A stretch of DNA of 64,000 nt from the NCBI GenBank assembly GCA_022410635.1, contig JAJVDF010000016.1:2438543-2502542 (forward strand). The letters are read 5' to 3'. Both the position numbers and the translations under genes were made by a program. This document shows, piece after piece, positions 36,701 to 64,000 of this stretch. Position 1 is the first letter of the stretch; each line of letters starts with the position of its first letter. The stretch is from Tretioscincus oriximinensis. Lineage: Eukaryota > Chordata > Lepidosauria > Squamata > Gymnophthalmidae. Below the pieces are notes generated by a model. That model made no database searches. It was not told where the DNA came from and was given only the letters and a program-made list of their open reading frames with translations.

Positions 36701-37076
36701 GGCGGCAGAGGGGTATAGTGGAAGCCCCACCGCGTGATGCCATCACCATTATAGCAAAGGGACCCATTCAGACCAAGGCTGCATTCCTCCCGCTTATTTA
36801 TTCCACTACAACTAGATATTCCACAACAAAGCATGGATATTCTGGAATAGATCAGGGCTTCATTGTGGAACATCCCGTTATAGTGGAATAAATAAGTGAT
36901 GTGGGGAACGCAGCCTTTGTCTGGATGGGTCTCTTAGCATCACACGGTGGGGATGCAGCCCAAACGCCTTGGGGGTGGGGAGGGGAGGGGCGCCACATAT
37001 AGGCCAGGTAAGATGGACCCACCACATTACCCCCCTCCCCTTCCTGGCTCACCTTAGAGACGGAGCACGTGCTCAT
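630..37076 (-). CDS. ORC3: ORC3, origin recognition complex subunit 3 (coding exons 1-15; 3' end outside window)
   Basis: Envelope of 15 spliced coding exons read on the minus strand (listed separately). ORC3 is a nuclear subunit of the six-protein origin recognition complex that binds replication origins and loads the MCM helicase. It has an AAA+-like fold with degenerate nucleotide-binding motifs, an insertion that contacts ORC6, and a C-terminal winged helix. The joined frame is about 537 codons against 711 in human, so the C-terminal quarter including the winged helix is off the left edge. Strongly conserved blocks are visible: [10 protein letters not shown] (exon 5), [10 protein letters not shown] (exon 7), [15 protein letters not shown] and [18 protein letters not shown] (exon 8), SSLPKYPLG (exon 12), KTDLYQLQK (exon 15). 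All exon phases agree and all introns are GT..AG. Identification rests on recalled ortholog similarity, not an alignment. No disrupting lesion was seen. Confidence 0.96.
1132..1870 (+). mobile_element. Solo LTR with 5-bp target duplication
   Basis: Begins TGTGGCG and ends CGCCACA, a 7-bp perfect terminal inversion, flanked on both sides by CTCCC (1127-1131 and 1871-1875). 739 bp, GC-rich first half, TTAAAAGG TATA-like box near 1305, AATAAA near 1610. No gag or pol nearby, so it is a solo LTR from recombination of an endogenous LTR element. Superfamily not determined. Lies in ORC3 intron 14. Confidence 0.85.
1871..2384. other. ORC3 intron 14, AT-rich stretch
   Basis: Very AT-rich (many ATAA/TATA runs around 1940-2200). 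Likely decayed LINE sequence leading into the fragment at 2385; nothing else visible. Confidence 0.5.
2385..3116 (+). mobile_element. CR1/L3-like LINE, 3' fragment
   Basis: Degraded coding remains read as [11 protein letters not shown] and KIxHGMDK-type motifs of Jockey-superfamily LINE reverse transcriptase C-termini, followed by the same 3' UTR as the copy ending at 23.7 kb (AATGCTGGACTAGATGGGCT). Heavily frameshifted; 5' truncated. Confidence 0.75.
3117..4036. other. ORC3 intron 14, remainder
   Basis: Unremarkable AT-rich intron. No gene or clear repeat seen. Confidence 0.6.
4037..4170 (-). CDS. ORC3: ORC3 coding exon 14
   Basis: Codes about residues 466-511: [17 protein letters not shown], then a helical, charged segment ([17 protein letters not shown]). 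Acceptor TTTTTAG, donor GTATTT, ends in phase 1. Homologous to human MLAKDELMTILEKC. Confidence 0.95.
5021..5100 (-). CDS. ORC3: ORC3 coding exon 13
   Basis: Codes about residues 440-466: [18 protein letters not shown], then MQLV. Two overlapping donors exist, GTGAGG and, five bases further, GTAGCC. Only the second restores the [10 protein letters not shown] reading into exon 14, so it was used although its consensus is weaker. Confidence 0.92.
5236..5319. mobile_element. 84-bp mini-MITE with terminal inverted repeats
   Basis: Left end CCATATTTTTCAGACTATGA and right end reverse complement CCATATTCATTCTATAAGAC are imperfect inverted repeats. Resembles the widespread amniote element beginning CCGTATTTTTCGCTC; assignment is from memory. 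Confidence 0.55.
5320..7244. other. ORC3 intron 12, part
   Basis: No gene or well-defined repeat seen. A pyrimidine-rich segment near 5940-6220 opens a chance frame without protein-like features. Confidence 0.6.
7245..7465. other. GC-rich unclassified block in ORC3 intron 12
   Basis: A short GC-rich island (ACACGGGCCGGGGGGAGC) inside AT-rich intron. No reading frame with recognisable protein, no tRNA head, no clear terminal repeats. Probably old repeat debris. Confidence 0.3.
7617..7733 (-). CDS. ORC3: ORC3 coding exon 12
   Basis: 39 codons, residues 401-439: [17 protein letters not shown], then [29 protein letters not shown] is invariant with human. Acceptor TTTTAG, donor GTATGT, both phase 0. 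Confidence 0.96.
7797..7862 (+). mobile_element. L2-like LINE 3' tail
   Basis: Contains CCTTCAGGTATGGGGTGGGG then TATAAATATAAAGAAATAAA, the 3' tail shared by the LINE copies at 27.6, 38.3 and 50.1 kb. Confidence 0.6.
7863..9858. other. ORC3 intron 11
   Basis: Mostly unremarkable. Faint LINE-tail-like ends near 8750-8822 and 9300-9380 (GGGACAGAGTAGATATATTA). CTC/ATC-rich run near 9663-9690. Confidence 0.55.
8143..8182 (+). repeat. 21-bp tandem duplication
   Basis: The unit GTTAACATATGATA with flanking G/T-rich bases is present twice head to tail. Local replication slippage product. Confidence 0.7.
9859..9922 (-). CDS. ORC3: ORC3 coding exon 11
   Basis: Small exon, residues 379-400: [21 protein letters not shown], aligning to human YVEKQASEKQVALLTNERYLK. 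Acceptor TTTTTCAG, donor GTAAAA, ends in phase 0. Confidence 0.94.
9923..11449. other. ORC3 intron 10
   Basis: AT-rich intron with a C/G-run block at about 11125-11300 (CCCCCCCTCCCCAGGGGGGC) that looks like repeat debris. No gene. Confidence 0.55.
11450..11583 (-). CDS. ORC3: ORC3 coding exon 10
   Basis: Codes about residues 335-379: [28 protein letters not shown], then [11 protein letters not shown], matching human LPSFRR. Acceptor CTACAG, donor GTATAA, ends in phase 2. Confidence 0.96.
11670..11780 (-). mobile_element. L2-like LINE 3' tail, reverse
   Basis: Reverse complement of the common tail: TTTATTTATTTATACTTATA then CCCCGCCCCATATCTGAAGG. Short 5'-truncated copy. Confidence 0.65.
12574..12700 (+). 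mobile_element. Amniote interspersed repeat (GTGTTAGTCT family), partial
   Basis: TTTCAGAGAAATAGCTGTGT, then ACTTTGAGACTAAG and ATTCTTCAGATGGAATG, the same order as the left arm at 33.69 kb. Family name not determined. Confidence 0.65.
12852..12965 (-). CDS. ORC3: ORC3 coding exon 9
   Basis: Exactly 38 codons, residues 297-334: [19 protein letters not shown], then [18 protein letters not shown], very close to human ORC3. Acceptor ATTTCAG, donor GTAAGC, both phase 0. Confidence 0.97.
13228..13475 (+). mobile_element. Unclassified repeat, copy 1 of a dispersed pair
   Basis: Similar in order and content to 20013-20312: a GGGAGCTCCAGGGCAAATTA start, AAGCCCCCTCCCAC, a central CTAAGGTCTTCAGCGCA, then ATAAGGAACCAG and a GC-rich end TCGGGGGCCCGGGGCGATGC. 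Ends look partly inverted, suggesting a non-autonomous DNA element. Confidence 0.45.
13884..14043 (-). CDS. ORC3: ORC3 coding exon 8
   Basis: Codes about residues 243-296 and is the best conserved block: [37 protein letters not shown] and [12 protein letters not shown]. Corresponds to the sensor-1 side of the AAA+-like domain. Acceptor GCTTTAG, donor GTAATT, ends in phase 0. Confidence 0.98.
14044..15094. other. ORC3 intron 7
   Basis: AT-rich, no gene or clear repeat apart from the MITE at its right end. Confidence 0.6.
15095..15180. mobile_element. Palindromic MITE, copy 1 (33-bp arms)
   Basis: Arms 15095-15127 and 15148-15180 are inverted repeats with one mismatch over 33 bp, joined by a 20-bp loop; core AATTAAGGGAACACTT. 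Nearly identical in reverse orientation to 33095-33178. Flanked by TATATA. Sits 43 bp inside ORC3 intron 7 from the exon 7 donor. Confidence 0.8.
15223..15371 (-). CDS. ORC3: ORC3 coding exon 7
   Basis: Codes about residues 194-243: a variable [15 protein letters not shown] segment, then [20 protein letters not shown], which matches human SPPVVVILKDMESFATKVLQ. The acceptor AACAG at 15372-15373 was chosen because it joins exon 6 in phase 0. A second AG 34 bp further in would break the frame. A run of eight A lies in the coding strand. Donor GTAACA. Confidence 0.93.
15952..16137 (-). mobile_element. tRNA-derived SINE family A, 3' half, reverse
   Basis: AATAATAATAAGAAGAAGAA tail followed by CCCCGCTTTTCTCACCTTTC and CTTGCAGTCAGTTGCAATTC, matching the reverse of the full copy at 18.8 kb. 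Head missing. Confidence 0.8.
16432..16581. mobile_element. 150-bp hairpin (MITE-like inverted repeat)
   Basis: Left arm from ATATAATAGCCATCACACTT through about 16490 is repeated inverted at about 16527-16581, with a 4-base indel and a few mismatches; short AT-rich loop. Lies in ORC3 intron 6. No coding potential. Confidence 0.75.
16612..16898 (+). mobile_element. tRNA-derived SINE family A, diverged copy
   Basis: Diverged tRNA-like head with GAGTTTCGAGGCC B-box, then GCAAGAATTGCAAGAAATTG, CCTTCAGG and a TTCTTCTTCTCC tail. Same architecture as the copy at 18.8 kb. Confidence 0.75.
16899..18423. other. ORC3 intron 6, part
   Basis: AT-rich, with one 14-bp tandem GTTAATTTACAGGGG near 17355-17388. 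No gene. Confidence 0.6.
18424..18790. other. Unclassified block with short palindromes, ORC3 intron 6
   Basis: Contains self-complementary stretches TGGGCAATTGCCCA and GACACAGTGTC and two ambiguous bases. No protein or tRNA similarity seen. Possibly part of an old DNA element. Confidence 0.25.
18822..19132 (+). mobile_element. tRNA-derived SINE family A, full-length
   Basis: Head has A-box-like TGGCTCAGTCGCTAAGG and B-box-like GGTTTTGAAGCC, then TAGCTCTAGCCAACTCAGCT, a central AATTGCAACTGACTGCAAGT, and tail GTGAGAAAAGCGGGGTA ending in CTT repeats. About 310 bp. Reference copy for this window. Confidence 0.88.
19710..19864 (-). CDS. ORC3: ORC3 coding exon 6
   Basis: Codes about residues 142-193: [19 protein letters not shown], an acidic ESSEEDNE loop, then [11 protein letters not shown]. 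Acceptor ATAAAG, donor GTAAGC, ends in phase 0. The following loop differs in length from human. Confidence 0.94.
20013..20312 (+). mobile_element. Unclassified repeat, copy 2 of a dispersed pair
   Basis: Starts TTGGGGCCCCAGGACAGATA and ends TTTGGGGGCCTGGGCGGTGC then CCCAA; ends are partly inverted (TTGGGGC). Related along its length to 13228-13475. Confidence 0.5.
20930..23725 (+). mobile_element. Degraded CR1-like LINE (endonuclease and reverse transcriptase remains)
   Basis: About 2.8 kb, 5' truncated, with several frameshifts and stops. Readable pieces: endonuclease [12 protein letters not shown] near 21180; RT motif [14 protein letters not shown] near 22040; [16 protein letters not shown] near 22430; SVLGPL-like region near 22625; catalytic FADDTKLF near 22700; [12 protein letters not shown] near 23070. 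Then 3' UTR with GAATGCTGGACTAGATGGGC. Jockey superfamily, CR1/L3 type. Not functional. Lies in ORC3 intron 5. Confidence 0.9.
23800..23945 (+). mobile_element. CR1 3' end fragment
   Basis: Ends GGTTGGACTCGATGGCCCTG, TTCCCTTCCAACTCTATGAT and TCTATGAT, the classical CR1 3' terminus with its octamer-like repeats. Directly follows the LINE at 20.9-23.7 kb. Confidence 0.8.
24334..24438 (-). CDS. ORC3: ORC3 coding exon 5
   Basis: Codes about residues 107-142, with the hallmark [10 protein letters not shown] and [16 protein letters not shown]. This occupies the position of the Walker A region in active ORC ATPases, but no GKT-type loop is present, as expected for ORC3. Acceptor TTTTTAG, donor GTAAAC, ends in phase 1. 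Confidence 0.97.
24439..25194. other. ORC3 intron 4, part
   Basis: Decayed LINE-like tail near 24690-24760 (ATAAATGTATTTTAAATAAA). Nothing else identified. Confidence 0.5.
25195..25565 (+). mobile_element. Ancient L2-like LINE remnant
   Basis: Translates in pieces to [10 protein letters not shown] and related C-terminal ORF motifs of L2 LINEs, ending near CAACCCCCTGGTGTTCTGG. Highly decayed. Confidence 0.5.
25790..25870 (+). mobile_element. L2-like LINE 3' tail
   Basis: AAGACCTTTAGGTATAGAAC then GTAAATAAATAAATAAAT, a diverged copy of the common tail. Confidence 0.55.
26233..26390 (-). mobile_element. CR1/L3-like LINE 3' end, reverse
   Basis: AAGAACATAAGAAGAGCTAT, CCATCTAGTCCAGCATTCTG and CACCTGTTCATGATTCCCTG are the reverse complement of the 3' UTR at 23.5-23.7 kb. 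Confidence 0.8.
26391..27394. other. ORC3 intron 4, part
   Basis: AT-rich. No gene, repeat or structured RNA recognised. Confidence 0.6.
27395..27650 (+). mobile_element. L2-like LINE 3' end with ORF terminus
   Basis: Reads [20 protein letters not shown] near its start, a typical LINE ORF2 C-terminus, then TTTTATACTGTTTTAATTTT and the tail ACCTTCGGGTACAGGGCGGG with TATAAATAAATAAA. Confidence 0.8.
28300..28444 (-). CDS. ORC3: ORC3 coding exon 4
   Basis: Codes about residues 59-107, beginning [14 protein letters not shown] and ending [10 protein letters not shown], both close to human ORC3. Start of the AAA+-like core. Acceptor TTAAAG, donor GTAAAT, ends in phase 1. Confidence 0.96.
28445..29733. 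other. ORC3 intron 3
   Basis: No gene or clear repeat recognised. Confidence 0.6.
29734..29831 (-). CDS. ORC3: ORC3 coding exon 3
   Basis: Codes about residues 26-58: a DYF motif followed by an acidic, polar, weakly conserved stretch ([11 protein letters not shown]) and [10 protein letters not shown]. Acceptor TTTCTAG, donor GTGAGC, ends in phase 0. Confidence 0.93.
29981..30376. mobile_element. 396-bp terminal-inverted-repeat element (hAT-like)
   Basis: Left end GGCTGCGTGCACACA; right end reverse complement GGCTATGTGCACACA, 13 of 15 matching. No convincing target duplication and no open frame. Probable non-autonomous DNA transposon in ORC3 intron 2. Confidence 0.55.
30377..31706. other. 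ORC3 intron 2, part
   Basis: AT-rich intron with nothing recognised. Confidence 0.6.
31707..31758 (-). CDS. ORC3: ORC3 coding exon 2
   Basis: Codes about residues 9-26, starting GCFVFKP as in the human protein, followed by a basic KRRK stretch. Acceptor reads TGTAG and donor GTCAGT on the minus strand. Ends in phase 1. Confidence 0.95.
32375..32416 (+). repeat. Imperfect tandem duplication
   Basis: CCTGTCCCTTTCATG occurs twice with 11-12 bp between starts of the AT-rich spacer. Short local duplication. Confidence 0.6.
32525..32582 (+). mobile_element. L2-like LINE 3' tail with GAAT repeat
   Basis: AAGACCTTCAGGTATAGGGA then TATAAATGAATGAATGAATG. Diverged tail ending in a tetranucleotide repeat. 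Confidence 0.55.
33095..33178. mobile_element. Palindromic MITE, copy 2
   Basis: Inverted arms with core CAAAACAATTAAGGGAACAC and GTGTTCCCTTAATTGTTTTG. Near-identical to the reverse complement of the copy at 15.1 kb, differing mainly at the right stem base. Bordered by ATATATA and CATATA. In ORC3 intron 1. Confidence 0.8.
33688..35021. mobile_element. Insertion with 13-bp target duplication and inverted arms, interrupted by the assembly gap
   Basis: CTAGATTTGGACA flanks both sides (33675-33687, 35022-35034). Arms 33728-34017 and 34733-35021 are inverted repeats of about 290 bp with essentially one difference. The left end TTTCAGAGAAATAGCCGTGT belongs to the GTGTTAGTCT repeat family. The interior includes the unknown bases. 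Element class undetermined. Confidence 0.75.
34103..34732. other. Assembly gap (630 N)
   Basis: Run of unknown bases at the centre of an inverted repeat. Gap length may be an estimate. Isolated single N also occur elsewhere, for example near 5111, 7251, 18525, 47188 and 53867. Confidence 0.99.
35035..36094. other. ORC3 intron 1, part
   Basis: Mostly unremarkable. A GC-richer segment at 35640-35830 carries a ZNF143-like GACTACATTTCCCAGCAGG and is described in the findings. Confidence 0.5.
36095..36600. mobile_element. Terminal-inverted-repeat DNA element hosting a SINE
   Basis: Left end AGGGCTTGTCGACATGGAGG and right end reverse complement AGGCCCTGTCCACACGGAGC match at 25 of 30 positions including TTATTCTGG. 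The SINE at 36165-36500 lies inside it. No 8-bp duplication found. Confidence 0.6.
36165..36500 (+). mobile_element. tRNA-derived SINE family A, nested copy
   Basis: Head ACTCAGTCGCTAAGCAATCT and B-box-like GGCTTCGAAGCCC, central GAAACTGCAACTGATTGC, tail GTGAGAAAAGCGGGGTATAA with a CTTCTC-rich repeat. Inserted in the element at 36095-36600. Confidence 0.85.
36606..36665 (-). mobile_element. GTGTTAGTCT repeat family fragment, reverse
   Basis: AAGGTGCTACAAGACTCC and CCAGGCTAACAGGCCTATTT are the reverse complement of this repeat's terminus. Confidence 0.5.
36722..36958. mobile_element. Large palindromic element inside ORC3 intron 1
   Basis: GACCCATTCAGACCAAGGCT and CTTATTTATTCCACTA recur inverted as CCTTTGTCTGGATGGGTC and TAGTGGAATAAATAAG; further out CCCCACCGCGTGATGC pairs with GCATCACACGGTGGGG. 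Arms about 90-100 bp around a 45-bp centre. Ends about 95 bp from the ORC3 exon 1 donor. Confidence 0.7.
37053..37076 (-). CDS. ORC3: ORC3 coding exon 1
   Basis: Eight codons (MSTCSVSK) then a GTGAGC donor. Human exon 1 also codes eight residues starting MATS. The ATG has A at -3, a good initiation context. Ends in phase 0. Short and poorly conserved, so the start is supported mainly by position, length and phase. Confidence 0.88.
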
Positions 37077-37153
37077 GATGGGGAACGAGTGACGCTGCTG
37101 CTACGCCGCCCACCCCAACCGACCGGTATTTTCTAGCGGACATCCATGAGAGA

Positions 37154-37170
37154 GAAACCGAAACCGGAAG
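37154..37170 (+). promoter_or_regulatory. ISRE-like / ETS composite site
   Basis: GAAACCGAAAC fits the interferon-stimulated response core GAAANNGAAA and runs directly into CCGGAAG, an ETS core. Factor binding is inferred. Confidence 0.5.
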
Positions 37171-37206
37171 CTCCCCCTCCCCCCTTCGCTCCAGCTCCGA
37201 GAGCAC

Positions 37207-37214
37207 ACTTCCGG
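37207..37214 (-). promoter_or_regulatory. ETS (GABP/ELK-type) site
   Basis: ACTTCCGG on plus, CCGGAAGT on minus, the optimal ETS core. Typical of TATA-less housekeeping bidirectional promoters. Binding inferred. Confidence 0.55.
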
Positions 37215-37267
37215 AATCCGATGGTGCAGTCCGTCGGTCGGATTCTTTCCCCCTCAGCCCTTCGTCA

Positions 37268-37275
37268 TCGGAAGT
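37268..37275 (+). promoter_or_regulatory. ETS-type site
   Basis: TCGGAAGT resembles an ETS core; preceded by a CGTCA half-CRE at 37263-37267. Third ETS-like site in about 115 bp. Binding inferred. Confidence 0.45.
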
Positions 37276-37493
37276 TTCCCCCTCGCACGCAAATGGTACG
37301 TCCGCTACGCCGACGCGGGCCGTGCCCCGCCCACCCCTGCCTAAGTTGAAATTTTGGTACGATCCAACTTGGGGCGGGGGAAGCGCGGTTCATTCCACTT
37401 CCCCTAATTGGGGGGAGGGGGGGCAGCGAGTGAGAAAGGAAGGAAGGTACCTCCTGGTGTAGACTTATTGGTTCAAGAACAAGAAGAGGAGCC

Positions 37494-63439
<25,946 letters not shown>

Positions 63440-64000
63440 AATACGTTGTTAATGAATTACAAAGATATTTGCTAGAAGATTAAATAAAATAATACACTTA
63501 TTAATAGATAAAGACCAATATGGTTTTGTACCTGGTCATCAATTATTTGAGCTAGTTAGAATTATTTGAAATTTGCAACATCATGCTCTAAGAAGTAAAA
63601 GTAAATTAGCTTTGTTAAAATTAGATATTTTCAGAGCATTCAGTTCAGTCAACCATGAAGCTTTACTATTAATCTGTAAAAAAATGGGATTGGGTGAGGG
63701 ATTTTGTAATTTGCTGAAACATTTATATTTAGATAATATTGCCAGATTAAATATAAATGGAAAACTTTCAAGACCCATATTATTAAAGAACGGGAGAAAA
63801 CAAGGATGTCCTTTGTCCCTGTTATTTTTGCTTTGTGTAGAAGTTTTGGCGAATGAGATTCAGCAATCTCCAGATATTGTGGGATATAAAATAGGTTCTC
63901 AAACTTTTAAAATAAATCCTTATGCGGACGACGCAATGATCCTATTATTGGATCCAGTTAAGTCGTTCCCAGCTTTAAATAGAATTATTCAAAAATTTAG
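63440..64000 (+). mobile_element. L1-type LINE reverse transcriptase fragment, runs off the right edge
   Basis: With one stop, reads DQYGFVPGHQ, LALLKLDIFRAFSSVNHEAL, GRRQGCPLSLLFLL and the catalytic NPYADDAMILL, in the order of L1/Tx1-clade RT. 5' truncated. In RARS2 intron 16. Confidence 0.88.

Larger units (their letters stand above)
37077..37493. promoter_or_regulatory. Bidirectional promoter region between ORC3 and RARS2
   Basis: The 417 bp between the two start codons is GC-rich and contains many CpGs, in contrast with AT-rich flanks, and has no TATA box at either end. It holds several ETS-family sites, a TGACG half-site near 37090 and pyrimidine-rich stretches. Both 5' UTRs must lie here unless there are upstream non-coding exons. 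Transcription start sites cannot be placed from sequence. Confidence 0.85.

Noticed and set aside
37146..37349. 67-codon proline/arginine-rich frame in the promoter
   Set aside because: GC-rich composition artefact on the RARS2 side of the promoter; no evidence it is transcribed or conserved.

Overview
This is a vertebrate nuclear genomic window, most likely from a sauropsid and probably a squamate (lizard). The evidence is short exons in long AT-rich introns with GT/AG junctions, several tRNA-headed SINE families, CR1/L2/L1-type LINE debris, hAT and Tigger-like DNA elements, and one 630-base assembly gap. The species cannot be fixed from sequence alone.

The window holds two protein-coding genes in head-to-head orientation. 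On the minus strand, from about 37.1 kb down to the left edge, lies ORC3 (origin recognition complex subunit 3). I placed 15 coding exons, about 537 codons in one continuous phase-consistent frame; the 3' end of the gene lies to the left of the window. On the plus strand, from 37.5 kb to the right edge, lies RARS2 (mitochondrial arginyl-tRNA synthetase). I placed 16 coding exons, about 468 codons; the last catalytic part and the DALR anticodon-binding domain lie beyond the right edge. The two start codons are 417 bp apart across a GC-rich block with several ETS-type sites and an ISRE-like/ETS composite, so this is probably one bidirectional promoter. The same head-to-head pair exists in human 6q15.

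Everything else is intronic and dominated by transposable elements. Best-defined insertions: a solo LTR with a 5-bp target duplication (1132-1870); two copies of a small, nearly perfect palindromic MITE (15.1 kb, 33.1 kb); a 150-bp hairpin (16.4 kb); a degraded 2.8-kb CR1-like LINE (20.9-23.7 kb); a 13-bp-TSD element whose inverted arms flank the assembly gap (33.7-35.0 kb); a palindromic element just inside ORC3 intron 1 (36.7 kb); two hAT-type elements with 8-bp duplications (49.1 kb and 50.2 kb), the second carrying an unrelated GC-rich insert; a pair of inverted Tigger-like elements bracketing RARS2 exons 7-13; and two poly-A retroposons with about 16-bp duplications (46.3 kb, 61.4 kb). 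At least nine copies of one tRNA-derived SINE and two of another are present. The right edge runs into an L1-type reverse transcriptase fragment.

The two genes are not functionally linked in an operon sense: ORC3 works in nuclear replication licensing and RARS2 charges mitochondrial tRNA-Arg. They share a promoter region, so their transcription may be coupled.
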